A DNA stretch of 64,000 bases from assembly GCF_039631355.1 (NCBI RefSeq), contig NZ_JBDIVF010000008.1, positions 1-64,000 on the forward strand, read 5' to 3'. The notes beneath the pieces were generated by a model. That model ran no database searches and had not been told where the DNA came from. It saw only the letters and a list, made by a program, of their open reading frames with translations. Position numbers and translations under genes: made by a program. This DNA comes from Uliginosibacterium paludis. GTDB taxonomy: Bacteria; Pseudomonadota; Gammaproteobacteria; Burkholderiales; Rhodocyclaceae. Positions 1 to 8,160 of this stretch are shown in pieces. Every line of letters starts with the position of its first letter. Position 1 is the stretch's first letter.

Positions 1-55
1 CGAGCGCAGATCCCCTCGTGCCGTACGCATGACCAAAACCCACTACCCCATCAAG

Positions 56-88
56 AAAAATGCCGCTCAGTCTTAACTGAGCGGCATT
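56..88 (-). terminator. Rho-independent terminator after rplS
   Basis: A perfect 12-bp inverted repeat (59-70 with 77-88) has a 6-base loop and continues on the minus strand into a run of five T. It lies about 70 bases beyond the rplS stop codon and so probably ends the rpsP-rimM-trmD-rplS transcript. I see nothing else supportable in bases 1-55. Confidence 0.85.
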
Positions 89-161
89 GCGTCAAAGCGG
101 GGCCCTGTCACTATCGCCAGCTCCCACCCCCAAAACAGGCAGGCCGGAATGAATGCCTTCG

Positions 162-527
162 TCAGGCCTTCTTGAAACTCAGCTTTTCCTTGATGCGTGC
201 AGACTTGCCCGAACGCGAACGCAGGTAATACAGCTTGGCGCGACGCACATCACCACGACGCTTCAACTCGATGCTGGCAACCAGCGGCGAGTAGGTCTGG
301 AATGTGCGCTCGACCCCCTCACCCGAGGAAATTTTGCGAACGATAAAAGAAGAGTTCAGGCCGCGATTGCGCTTGGCGATCACGACGCCTTCGTAAGCCT
401 GCAGACGCTCACGGTTACCTTCCTTGACCTTCACCTGGACGATGACGGTATCACCAGGAGCAAACTCAGGGATAACCTTGCCGAGACGAGCAATTTCTTC
501 TTGCTCGAGTTGTTGAATCAGGTTCAT
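162..527 (-). CDS. rplS: 50S ribosomal protein L19
   Basis: L19 is a structural protein of the large ribosomal subunit, located at the 30S-50S interface. The 121-residue product begins MNLIQQLEQEEI, the usual start of the family, and carries the conserved central segment with GDTVIVQVKV and the basic tail. An upstream in-frame ATG four codons earlier (base 539) is less likely: a GGAG ribosome-binding site lies inside that extension, about seven bases before the ATG chosen here. It is the last gene of the rpsP-rimM-trmD-rplS operon, the order known from E. coli, and is followed by a strong terminator. Confidence 0.97.
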   Translation of the reverse strand: MNLIQQLEQEEIARLGKVIPEFAPGDTVIVQVKVKEGNRERLQAYEGVVIAKRNRGLNSSFIVRKISSGEGVERTFQTYSPLVASIELKRRGDVRRAKLYYLRSRSGKSARIKEKLSFKKA

Positions 528-604
528 GCGTATCTCCATTCAAATATCAAAGGCCACATATCGGCCGCACGCGCAGAGCAGATCGCCACCTGATGCGCGC
601 CTCT

Positions 605-1384
605 TCATTCCTCGCGAAAAGTCGCGAGTCTCGATTCCTGCCTGAACTCCTCAAGCAGCAATTTTTCTTCCTTGCTCAACACCCGTCCAGCCAAAAGATC
701 CGGACGCTTCAGACTGGTCACTCCCAGCGCCTGCTTCAAGCGCCAGCGCCGGATGGCAGCATGATTACCCGAAAGAAGGACGGCGGGAACTTTTGCTCCG
801 GCACGGTCCTCAGGCCTCGTATAGTGAGGATAGTCCAGCAACCCATCTACAAAAGAGTCCTCGACCGCAGAATCCGCGTCATTGAGGGCTCCTGGCAGCA
901 GCCTGATGATGGCATCCATCATCAGCATTGCAGGAAGCTCTCCGCCAGAAACCACCAGATCCCCGACCGAAACCTCTTCATCGACGACTTCATCAAGCAG
1001 TCTCTGATCAACCCCCTCGTAGCGCCCACACAGCAACACGAGCGAAGGACATGCTGCCAGACGAACAACCGCTTCGTGATCGAGCGCCCGCCCCTGCGGC
1101 GACAGATAAATCACCCTGCTTGCCGGAGACTCGCGTCGAGCAGCACCAATCGCCCGGGACAAGGGATCTGCCAGCATGACCATTCCCGGACCGCCACCAT
1201 AAGGACGATCATCCACCGACCGATGCAAATCCTCGGTAAAGTCCCTCGGATTCCAGCAGTGCAGAGACCACAAACCCCGCTCCGCAGCACGTCGCGATAT
1301 TCCGAAATCACGCAAGGCCGCGAACATCTCGGGAAAAATCGTGATGACATCGAACCGCCGACAACCCTCAGGCGCTTCAATCAC
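605..1384 (-). CDS. trmD: tRNA (guanine-N1)-methyltransferase TrmD
   Basis: TrmD is a cytoplasmic SpoU-type (knotted) methyltransferase that uses S-adenosylmethionine to methylate G37 next to the anticodon and so prevents +1 frameshifting. Visible family segments are FDVITIFPEMF near the start, RPYGGGPGMVM, LLCGRYEGVDQR and the knot segment GDLVVSGGELPAM. I place the start at a GTG whose bases overlap the rimM stop codon (GTGA). The sequence GGGAG lies eight bases upstream of it. A TTG five codons further upstream is also open but has no such site. The result is 259 residues, close to the family norm, with translational coupling to rimM. Confidence 0.96.
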   Translation of the reverse strand: MIEAPEGCRRFDVITIFPEMFAALRDFGISRRAAERGLWSLHCWNPRDFTEDLHRSVDDRPYGGGPGMVMLADPLSRAIGAARRESPASRVIYLSPQGRALDHEAVVRLAACPSLVLLCGRYEGVDQRLLDEVVDEEVSVGDLVVSGGELPAMLMMDAIIRLLPGALNDADSAVEDSFVDGLLDYPHYTRPEDRAGAKVPAVLLSGNHAAIRRWRLKQALGVTSLKRPDLLAGRVLSKEEKLLLEEFRQESRLATFREE

Positions 1385-1896
1385 CAGTCTTGCTCCCAAT
1401 CAACCCTTATCACCCCTAGGGAGAGATCAACCTCTTCCACATAGGCAGCAACAAAAGGGATCAAGCGCTCGGTCTCGCCATCCTGAATCTGGAGTACGGC
1501 ATGCGCACCAGTCTCGATGAGCGCATCCACACGCCCCAAAGCCACACCGCCACGTCCGACGACCGCCAGCCCGACCAAATCGGTCCAGTAGTACTCATCC
1601 TTGGCCGTTTTCGGCAAGGCTTCACGAGGCGCCGCGAGGTACCAACCATCAACCGCCTCAGCGGCCGTCCGGTCAGAAATCTCCGAAAGGGCCAGCACGA
1701 CACCCTTGCCATGAGGCCTTAATCCATTCGGACTGACGGCCCGCCAGTCTTCTGAAGACTGTGATTCGGGATTCCGCCCGATCCACCACTGCGGCATTCT
1801 GCGCCACGACAGCGGATCATCCCCGAGAGGCTGAACCTTCAGCCAGCCATGAATACCGAAAGGGGCGACAATGCGCCCCATCAAGATCATGGCCAT
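1381..1896 (-). CDS. rimM: Ribosome maturation factor RimM
   Basis: RimM binds ribosomal protein S19 and helps the 30S head domain mature. The 171-residue protein has the N-terminal RimM barrel (GRIVAPFGIHGWLKV, residues about 7-21) and a C-terminal PRC-type barrel containing EYYWTDLVGLAV and the family's ending RLIPFVAAYVEEVD. It lies eight bases after rpsP and overlaps trmD by four, as expected for this operon. The exact start is open: an ATG at codon 3 is also possible, and no clear Shine-Dalgarno sequence separates the two. Confidence 0.95.
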   Translation of the reverse strand: MAMILMGRIVAPFGIHGWLKVQPLGDDPLSWRRMPQWWIGRNPESQSSEDWRAVSPNGLRPHGKGVVLALSEISDRTAAEAVDGWYLAAPREALPKTAKDEYYWTDLVGLAVVGRGGVALGRVDALIETGAHAVLQIQDGETERLIPFVAAYVEEVDLSLGVIRVDWEQDW

Positions 1897-1903
1897 CGAG
1901 CAA

Positions 1904-2155
1904 TCAGGCTGCAGCCTTGGCGCCCTGCTTCACCAGACGGGCAACCGTCGGGGAAAGCTGCGCGCCGTTCTGTTGCCAATAAGCAAGGCGCTCGGCGTTC
2001 ACGGACAGCGCAACTTCAGAACCGGAAGCAACCGGGTTGTAATAACCCACGCGCTCGATAAAGCGACCATCACGGCGGTTACGGGAATCGGCCGCAACGA
2101 TGTTGAAGAACGGGCGCTTCTTAGCGCCGCCACGTGCAAGACGGATGACAACCAT
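1904..2155 (-). CDS. rpsP: 30S ribosomal protein S16
   Basis: S16 is a small-subunit protein required for 30S assembly. The 83-residue sequence begins MVVIRLARGGAKKRPFFNIV and contains RDGRFIERVGYYNP, both hallmarks of the family, and its length is typical. It is the first gene of the rpsP-rimM-trmD-rplS operon. A plausible sigma-70 promoter lies about 50 to 75 bases upstream. Confidence 0.98.
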   Translation of the reverse strand: MVVIRLARGGAKKRPFFNIVAADSRNRRDGRFIERVGYYNPVASGSEVALSVNAERLAYWQQNGAQLSPTVARLVKQGAKAAA

Positions 2156-2201
2156 GTTCAGTATCCTGAAAAATCCGGTAGCAAATTACCGAAAACCGCG
2201 A

Positions 2202-2230
2202 ATATTAGCCCAGCAAACGTCCTGGCACAA
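2202..2230 (-). promoter_or_regulatory. Probable sigma-70 promoter of the rpsP operon
   Basis: Read on the minus strand, TTGTGC (2230-2225) is followed after 17 bases by TAATAT (2207-2202). The predicted start site lies roughly 40 bases before the rpsP start codon. This is a motif match only, but spacing, strand and position all fit. Confidence 0.5.
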
Positions 2231-2264
2231 GAGCCAAGACCAGCAAGCGCAGTTCCGGAACGTT

Positions 2265-2340
2265 TGGTGCCGCTTATCTGAATCGAACAGATGACCTACC
2301 GCTTACAAGGCGGTTGCTCTACCAACTGAGCTAAAGCGGC
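2265..2340 (-). tRNA. tRNA-Thr (anticodon TGT)
   Basis: The minus strand folds into a complete cloverleaf of 76 bases including an encoded CCA end. The acceptor stem is GCCGCTT with AAGCGGC, the D arm holds AGTTGGTAGA, the anticodon stem ACCGC/GCGGT encloses the loop CTTGTAA, and the T loop is TTCGATT. The loop gives anticodon TGT, reading ACA and, with wobble, other threonine codons. It lies upstream of rpsP on the same strand and may be partly co-transcribed with it. Confidence 0.96.
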
Positions 2341-2403
2341 ATTCCGAGAGACTGACCGGGCAAATCGGGCATTTCAAACCCCCATCCCGCGATCAGGGCG
2401 CGC

Positions 2404-2409
2404 ATTATA
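2404..2409 (-). promoter_or_regulatory. -10 element of the tRNA-Thr promoter
   Basis: On the minus strand this is a perfect TATAAT followed by the GC-rich stretch GCGCGCCC. Such a discriminator is typical of stringently controlled stable-RNA promoters. It lies about 64 bases before the mature tRNA 5' end. The -35 region is weak: ATGTCG at 16-base spacing is the best candidate. Confidence 0.5.
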
Positions 2410-2487
2410 CATCAGCTCCGAGGAACGACATCATTTCGGGCGTGTTATCGTGCGTCTGGTACGAATCCGCCTGCCATCGGAGACCCC

Positions 2488-4047
2488 ATGCCCGTTGTAC
2501 AGCGCCCTGCGTCACTGCAAGTCCTCCTTGTCGAGGACGACGAAAACGACGCTGCATTGCTTGAACACCATCTGACCAGAGAGGGCTATACCCTCGAAAC
2601 CCGCCGTGTCTTCACCTTGCACGATCTGGATGCCGCGCTGCAGGAGAATCGCTGGGATGTCGTCATCTCCGACTATCTTCTGCCTGGCTTCACCGCTGCT
2701 GATGCACTGCACTCGGTCATCAGCCTCTGCGAGAACACGCCCTTCATTGTCGTCTCCGGCATGCTCGACGAAGAGACCGCCTGCCGGATGATGCAGGCCG
2801 GTGCCCAAGACTATCTGAGAAAGGATCGCCTGGATCGCCTGGCGCCGGTCATTGAGCGGGAGCGGCGCGAGGCCAGAATCCGCCAGGAACGTAGAGCTGC
2901 CCTGGAAGCGGTGAGTGCCAATGAGCTCCGCTTCCGCACGCTCTCCGCCAACATCCCCGGCGTACTCTTCCAGATGCGGCAGATCGGCCGCGGGGCGCCC
3001 AGCTTCCTGTTCGTGAGCGAAGCCAGCATGATGCTGATGGGCGTGCCGGCCGGAGAGCTCATGCGGAGACAGGACCCGGTACTGGACTTTGTTTTGCCCG
3101 ACGACCGCAGCAGCCTCGAGTCCGCACTGCTTGACGCGGGCAGCCGTGGCGCCACCCTGAACTGGGAAGGTCGGATTCTTGCGTCTGGGGCGGACATCAA
3201 ATGGGTCAACATGCGCTGCTCACCGCGAAGTCTGGACGAGGCCACGCTTCTGTGGGAAGGCGCGATGTGGAACATCACCCACAGCAAGGTCACGGAGGCC
3301 GAGCTCCGTGCTTCCCGTGCGCAACTGGCGGAACTCTCCGAGCACCTGCAGCGGGTCAAGGAAGAAGAGCGCGACCGCATTGCCCGCGATATCCATGACG
3401 TACTCGGCGGGACGCTCGTCGGCATCAAGATTTCGGCCAAGCTGCTCGCCGGCAAGCTGGGCAAGAACGAGCCCTTGCTGCTCGACCACATCGCAGACAT
3501 CGAAACAATGCTCGACGACGCCATCAGCACCGCAGGCCGCGTCGCGCGCGAGTTGCGCCCGGGCATCCTGAAGGAGTTCGGCCTGGCAGCCGCCATTGAA
3601 AGCTACGCCGAAGACTACTCCCACCGCGTCGGCATCCCCTGCTCCGTCCTGTGCGCCGACTACGACATCGAAACCGGCGAAGACACCGCCCTGGCGCTCT
3701 TCCGCACCTATCAGGAAGCGCTGACGAACATCAGCAAGCACGCTGGCGCCAGCCATGTCGAAATCCGACTGATGCAGGAGGATGACGAGATCGTTCTGGA
3801 AATCAGCGACGACGGCCGCGGCCTGGCAGAGCAGGACCTGCGCAAGCCAAAGTCCTTCGGGCTGCGGAGCATACGGGAAAGACTCAACGGACTGGGAGGG
3901 CGTATGGAGTTGCAGAACCGCACGCCGCGTGGAACAACTGTCACGCTGCGAGCTCCTGCGCATCCCGCAGCATTGCAAGCCAAAGCCGAGCTCTCCCGTC
4001 TGCAGGCGGGGACAAACCGAAACCAGAATAACGGGCCAACGCAATGA
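2488..4047 (+). CDS. Cytoplasmic sensor kinase: receiver, PAS and HisKA_3 histidine kinase
   Basis: This 519-residue protein has an N-terminal receiver domain (acidic pocket EDDEND near residue 16, phospho-acceptor Asp62 in VVISDYLLPG, conserved Lys112). A PAS-like region follows (about 145-275), then a NarX/DegS-type HisKA_3 dimerisation domain with His303 in ERDRIARDIHDVLGG. It ends with an HATPase_c domain containing EALTNISKHAG, DDGRGL and SFGLRSIRERL. No membrane segment is visible, so it should be cytoplasmic. The start has GGAG upstream. Its stop overlaps the start of the LuxR-type regulator gene (ATGA), which makes that regulator the obvious partner. The signal sensed cannot be read from the sequence. 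A receiver in front of the kinase suggests input from another phosphorelay. Confidence 0.9.
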   Translation: MPVVQRPASLQVLLVEDDENDAALLEHHLTREGYTLETRRVFTLHDLDAALQENRWDVVISDYLLPGFTAADALHSVISLCENTPFIVVSGMLDEETACRMMQAGAQDYLRKDRLDRLAPVIERERREARIRQERRAALEAVSANELRFRTLSANIPGVLFQMRQIGRGAPSFLFVSEASMMLMGVPAGELMRRQDPVLDFVLPDDRSSLESALLDAGSRGATLNWEGRILASGADIKWVNMRCSPRSLDEATLLWEGAMWNITHSKVTEAELRASRAQLAELSEHLQRVKEEERDRIARDIHDVLGGTLVGIKISAKLLAGKLGKNEPLLLDHIADIETMLDDAISTAGRVARELRPGILKEFGLAAAIESYAEDYSHRVGIPCSVLCADYDIETGEDTALALFRTYQEALTNISKHAGASHVEIRLMQEDDEIVLEISDDGRGLAEQDLRKPKSFGLRSIRERLNGLGGRMELQNRTPRGTTVTLRAPAHPAALQAKAELSRLQAGTNRNQNNGPTQ

Positions 4048-4685
4048 CCGACAAAATCCAGGTACTGATCGCAGACGACCACGCCATCATCCGGCAAGGG
4101 CTCAAGCAGATTCTCTCCGGCACCGAAGACCTTCAGGTCACGGGCGAGGCCGACGGCGGCGTGAAAGCGCTGCAACTGATCCGGGAGAACGACTATGACG
4201 TCGTTCTGATGGATGTCTCCATGCCGGACCGCAACGGGATCGACTCGCTCAAACTCATCAAGAAAGAGTTCCCAAAGCTGCCGGTACTCATGCTGAGCAT
4301 GCATCCGGAAGAGCAATACGCGATCCGCGCCTTGCGGGCGGGCGCTGCGGGCTATCTCTCCAAGCAGGGAGCTCCGGAACAGCTCGTCGTCGCCATCCGG
4401 CAGGTCGCCTCCGGCAAGAAGTTCGTGAGCGCGGCGGTGGCTGAAGAACTGGCCAACTCGATCGGAGAGGATTTCGATCGCCCACCCCACGAAAAACTGT
4501 CGGACCGCGAATACCAGACGCTGTGCATGATCGCGTCGGGCAAGACACTGACCCAGATCGCCGAGCAGCTCAACCTGAGCGTCAAGACTGTCAGCGTCTA
4601 TCGGGCTCGCCTGCTCGAAAAGATGAAGCTTCGCAACAATGCCGAGCTGACCCACTACGGCCTCAAGCACGGCCTCGTCGAATAG
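4044..4685 (+). CDS. NarL/FixJ-family response regulator
   Basis: A 213-residue two-domain regulator. The receiver domain (about 5-120) has the DD pair at 11-12 and the phospho-acceptor Asp57 in VVLMDVSMPDRNG. A LuxR-type helix-turn-helix follows (about 147-205), containing LSDREYQTLCMIASG and LNLSVKTVSVYRARL. It should bind DNA when phosphorylated by the kinase encoded just upstream, with which it shares a 4-base overlap. A diguanylate cyclase gene follows 33 bases later and may be co-transcribed or regulated by it. The target genes are unknown. Confidence 0.92.
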   Translation: MTDKIQVLIADDHAIIRQGLKQILSGTEDLQVTGEADGGVKALQLIRENDYDVVLMDVSMPDRNGIDSLKLIKKEFPKLPVLMLSMHPEEQYAIRALRAGAAGYLSKQGAPEQLVVAIRQVASGKKFVSAAVAEELANSIGEDFDRPPHEKLSDREYQTLCMIASGKTLTQIAEQLNLSVKTVSVYRARLLEKMKLRNNAELTHYGLKHGLVE

Positions 4686-4718
4686 CGCCTCCACCCCTAC
4701 CCCTCAGACAGCCTGAAC

Positions 4719-6464
4719 ATGGCAGAACCCACCAGTCCGTCAGAAATCGCGCGGGAAACCCTGAGGCGCCTCGCAATGCGCCGCATCCAGCCCACGCCGG
4801 AAAACTTCCGCGAGCTCTATCACGAAATCTCCGGCATCGCCGCGGAAGACCCGTTCCCCGAACGACAGCTGAAGCAGATTGCCACCGCCTTGCCGCGCGC
4901 CACCCCGGAGCAGCTGCGGATCGCGCGCCAGTTCGAAGCAGGCCTGACGGGTTGGAGCGACTTCCGCCAGCAACTCGTCGCCAGCCTTGGCGCCCGGGAA
5001 GAACTCCCCTGGAATGCGCTGATCAGGGACTTGCTCCAGCAGCTGGAAAGGCGCCAGCAAGGGCTCAACAGCGTCGTCAAGCAGGAAGCGCTATCCCGCG
5101 TGCTGGAAAGCAGCGTTGACCCCGAGCTTCTCCACACCCGACTGAGTGGCCTGATCAAGGGCTGGGCGCAGATTCCAGGCGCCATGAGTGCTCCGACCCC
5201 TCTTGACGACGAGGCCACGCCACCGGCGCAAGCGCCCACGGCCGCCGCAACAACGACGATCCCGACAGCAACGGACGCCTGGCGAAGTCTTCTGGCCGAC
5301 ACGCTGGACACGGCGATCGGCATGTTGCTCATCGACACGCCGGAGCTCGCAGGTGAAGCCAAGGCGCTGGGCAACATGCTGCGCAAGCCCGAGCCCGGCA
5401 CCGAGCAGGCCTTCAGCGAACGCCTGAAACAGTTTTCCTACAAGGTCCAGTGGGTTGCGCAGGATCAGAGCTACATCCGCCAGGCCCTTCTGAACCTGCT
5501 TCAGCTCCTGATCGAAAACATCAGCGAACTGGTCGTGGAAGACAAGTACCTGCAGAACCAGATGTCGGTACTGCTCGAGCTTTTCCGCAAGCCGCTCGAC
5601 AAGCATTCGCTCGAGGAGTTGGGCGAACGTCTGCGCGACGTGATTTTCAAGCAGGGCACCCTCAAACGCAGTCTGACCGACGCACAGGACAAGCTGCGCG
5701 AGATGCTCGAGCACTTCGTGCAGCGTCTGGGCGAGCTGGCTGACAGCACCAGCGACTACCACGCAAAGGTCAGCGTCTTTGCCGACCGGGTCGCATCCGC
5801 TTCAAGCCTGCCCGAGCTCTCCGGGCTCATTACTGAAATCGTCCGCGAAACACGCCAGATCGAATCGAAGGCACTCCACTCCCAGGAAGAACTGCAGAGC
5901 CTGCGCGCCGCGGTCGACCAGGCCAACCGTGAAATCGCACGCCTGGAAACCGAGCTTGAAACCGCCAGCGAACTCGTTCGTCACGATCCGCTGACCGGCG
6001 CACTCAATCGCAAGGGGCTTGACGAGATGATCGCGCGCGAACTGGCGCGCATGCAGCGACGCAAGACCCGTCTTTCCATCGCGCTGCTTGATGTCGATGA
6101 TTTCAAGAAGCTCAACGATACCTTCGGCCACACCACCGGGGATGAAGCCCTCAAGCATCTGGCCCGGGTGATCCGCGAAAACATCCGGCCGCAGGACTCT
6201 TCCGGCCGCTATGGTGGCGAGGAATTCCTCATCCTGCTGCCGGACACCGGCCTCGAAGACGGCCTCTCCGCGCTGCGGCGCCTGCAGCGCGAGCTGACCC
6301 GCCGCTTCTTCCTGCATGACAACCAGAAGCTGCTGATCACCTTCAGTGCGGGCGTCGCAGAGGTCATGCCGGATGACCAGGAGGTCCAGCAAGTCATCGA
6401 TCGGGCCGACAAAGCCATGTACCGGGCCAAGAAAGCCGGCAAGAACCGCGTAGAGGGCGGCTAG
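4719..6464 (+). CDS. GGDEF-domain diguanylate cyclase with a long helical N-terminal region
   Basis: The C-terminal part (about 415-581) is a GGDEF domain making cyclic-di-GMP from two GTP. It has DPLTGALNRKG, DVDDFKKLND and the active-site loop GGEEF at 499-503. Five residues before it stands RPQD (490-493), matching the RxxD product-inhibition site. The first 400 or so residues contain no domain I can name. Residues 10-40 resemble a short N-terminal motif seen in other proteobacterial cyclases (QPTPENFRELY). An Ala/Thr/Pro-rich stretch follows, and a likely coiled coil (about 385-415) runs into the GGDEF domain. No membrane segment is visible. It follows a kinase-regulator pair on the same strand. 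Its end overlaps the convergent yggU gene by four bases. Confidence 0.92.
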   Translation: MAEPTSPSEIARETLRRLAMRRIQPTPENFRELYHEISGIAAEDPFPERQLKQIATALPRATPEQLRIARQFEAGLTGWSDFRQQLVASLGAREELPWNALIRDLLQQLERRQQGLNSVVKQEALSRVLESSVDPELLHTRLSGLIKGWAQIPGAMSAPTPLDDEATPPAQAPTAAATTTIPTATDAWRSLLADTLDTAIGMLLIDTPELAGEAKALGNMLRKPEPGTEQAFSERLKQFSYKVQWVAQDQSYIRQALLNLLQLLIENISELVVEDKYLQNQMSVLLELFRKPLDKHSLEELGERLRDVIFKQGTLKRSLTDAQDKLREMLEHFVQRLGELADSTSDYHAKVSVFADRVASASSLPELSGLITEIVRETRQIESKALHSQEELQSLRAAVDQANREIARLETELETASELVRHDPLTGALNRKGLDEMIARELARMQRRKTRLSIALLDVDDFKKLNDTFGHTTGDEALKHLARVIRENIRPQDSSGRYGGEEFLILLPDTGLEDGLSALRRLQRELTRRFFLHDNQKLLITFSAGVAEVMPDDQEVQQVIDRADKAMYRAKKAGKNRVEGG

Positions 6465-6766
6465 CGGGCGGCAGCCCGCAAACGGAGCAAGGCCGCGTCA
6501 TCCAGCTGCTCGATCCGCAGGACTTTCTGCCGCGATGTCTCGCCGCTGAGCAGCGTCACCGCGCGCCGCGGTACACCGGTGAATTCCGCAATGAAGGCCA
6601 GCAGGCAGGCGTTTGCCTTGCCATCCACCGGCGGCGCGGCCAGCCTGACTTTCAATGCCTCGCCGTGCAGACCCGCAAAACCGGTCTGCCGCGCCCCCGG
6701 CTGCACATGCAGGCTCAGCGTCACGACGCCAGCGGCCTGCAGGCGGATTGCCGGCGAGTCGTCCAT
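6461..6766 (-). CDS. yggU: YggU family protein (DUF167)
   Basis: A 101-residue protein of the DUF167/YggU family, whose function is not established. Characteristic segments are LHVQPGARQTGF, APPVDGKAN and LLSGETSRQK. The open frame extends much further upstream, but that part runs through the yggT gene and has no family similarity, so I use the ATG encoding MDDSPAIRL. It sits five bases after yggT, in the common proC-yggT-yggU arrangement, and overlaps the convergent cyclase gene by four bases. Confidence 0.9.
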   Translation of the reverse strand: MDDSPAIRLQAAGVVTLSLHVQPGARQTGFAGLHGEALKVRLAAPPVDGKANACLLAFIAEFTGVPRRAVTLLSGETSRQKVLRIEQLDDAALLRLRAAAR

Positions 6767-6771
6767 CCCGT

Positions 6772-7305
6772 TCAGGGTAGCCAGAACAGCAGAACCTGCA
6801 GGATCAGCAGCAGCACCAGAGGCGAGAGGTCGACATTCGCAATGGGCGGAACGACCCGGCGGATCGGCGCCAGGAAGGGGCGTGTGAAAGCATGGATCGG
6901 GCCGGCCAGCGGCGAATGTGGATTCACCCAGGACAGCACCGCCCCGATGATCACCACCCACATGAGCATCTGCAGAGCGGATTTCACCAGCCCGAGCAGC
7001 CCCAGCAACAGCGCGGCGGGCACAAGGTGCGCGGGGTTCGTCACCCCTGCCAAGAACTGCAGGATCAACACAACCGCCACCTGAATCAGCCAGGCAGGCA
7101 GCAAGGAGCAGAGATCAAGCCGACCGACGCCCGGCACGATCTTCTGGAACGGAATGACCGCCCAGTTGGTCGTGGCAAGCACGAACTGGCCGAGCTGGCC
7201 GACAAAGGAAATCCGCAGAAAGCGCATCACGGTGCGGATCAGCAGCAGCGCAGTGAAAAAGCTGGCGACGGCCTGCAGGATCAGGGCAAAGGTTCCACTC
7301 AGCAT
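6772..7305 (-). CDS. yggT: YggT family integral membrane protein
   Basis: A 177-residue inner-membrane protein made of two YGGT repeats. Hydrophobic segments appear at about 5-30, 60-85, 95-115 and 150-177, with the typical loops LRIS near residue 32 and HAFTRPFLAPIRRVVPP near the C-terminus. Members have been linked to osmotic tolerance and cell or plastid division, but the biochemical role is unknown. The start chosen, MLSGTFAL, has GAGGAG upstream; a longer version beginning inside proC lacks support. It follows proC by ten bases. Confidence 0.92.
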   Translation of the reverse strand: MLSGTFALILQAVASFFTALLLIRTVMRFLRISFVGQLGQFVLATTNWAVIPFQKIVPGVGRLDLCSLLPAWLIQVAVVLILQFLAGVTNPAHLVPAALLLGLLGLVKSALQMLMWVVIIGAVLSWVNPHSPLAGPIHAFTRPFLAPIRRVVPPIANVDLSPLVLLLILQVLLFWLP

Positions 7306-7315
7306 CGCGATCTCC

Positions 7316-8128
7316 TCAATCCTTGCCCAGCTGGTCGCCCAGCTCGGCACCACGTTTTGCCGCAGCGTCGAGCGCGCGTTCGATCAGCGGCAGAAATCCA
7401 CCCTCGGCCATGCAGCCCAGCGCGGCTGCGGTTGTTCCGCCTTTGGAAGTCACCCGTTCGCGCAGGATCGCGGGCGACTCCGGGCTGGCGTCAGCCAGTG
7501 CGGAAGCCCCCACCAGCGTGCGAATGGCAAGCTTGCGCGCGACTTCCGCCGGCAGTCCGAGCTTCACGCCGCCCTGCTCGAGCGCCTCGATGAAATGGAA
7601 GACGTAGGCCGGCCCGCTGCCGGATACCGCCGTCACCGCATCGATCAGAGATTCATCGTCCACCCACACGCTCTCACCCACCGCCGCCAGGATCCGGCTG
7701 ACCGTCTCGCGCTGCGCCGCGGACACCGCCGCGGCCGCAAACAGGCCGGTCATGCCCTGACCGATCAAGGCCGGGGTATTGGGCATGGCCCGCACCAGCA
7801 GGGCATGCCCGCCCAGCCAGCGTGAAAGATCCGCCAGGCGCAGGCCCGCGGCGATGCTGATCACCAGCTGCGCACCAAGCTGCCCTGCCACCGGGGCCAG
7901 TGCCTCGCGCATCTGCTGCGGTTTGACCGCCAGCACCAGAACGTCACAGGCCAGTGCAGTGGGGTCCAGTCCGGCCACGGCGCGTACGCCGAAGTCCTGA
8001 ACGAGCCGCTCGCGCGCACTCTCGTAAATTTCCGCTACCTGGAGATCCCCCGCCTCAAAACCCTGCTTGAGGAGCCCGCCGATCAGGGCGGAAGCCATGT
8101 TGCCGCCGCCCAGGAATGTGATCTTCAT
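7316..8128 (-). CDS. proC: Pyrroline-5-carboxylate reductase
   Basis: ProC catalyses the last step of proline synthesis, reducing 1-pyrroline-5-carboxylate with NAD(P)H in the cytoplasm. The 270-residue protein starts MKITFLGGGNMASALIGG, a Rossmann dinucleotide-binding motif. It has the LVLAVKPQQM segment, the VRAMPNTPALIGQGMTG signature and the C-terminal dimerisation region with AVSGSGPAYVF and VTSKGGTT. It lies between yggS and yggT, a very common proteobacterial order. Confidence 0.97.
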   Translation of the reverse strand: MKITFLGGGNMASALIGGLLKQGFEAGDLQVAEIYESARERLVQDFGVRAVAGLDPTALACDVLVLAVKPQQMREALAPVAGQLGAQLVISIAAGLRLADLSRWLGGHALLVRAMPNTPALIGQGMTGLFAAAAVSAAQRETVSRILAAVGESVWVDDESLIDAVTAVSGSGPAYVFHFIEALEQGGVKLGLPAEVARKLAIRTLVGASALADASPESPAILRERVTSKGGTTAAALGCMAEGGFLPLIERALDAAAKRGAELGDQLGKD

Positions 8129-8160
8129 GTTTGCCTTGATTGAAAGCGATTGATGGGATG

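Noticed and set aside
1..55. Possible gene end or RNA in the first 55 bases
   Set aside because: Too short to support anything; no stem or coding signal could be assigned.
3220..4694. Minus-strand open frames opposite the kinase and regulator genes
   Set aside because: No recognisable protein features; the plus-strand genes have intact catalytic motifs throughout.
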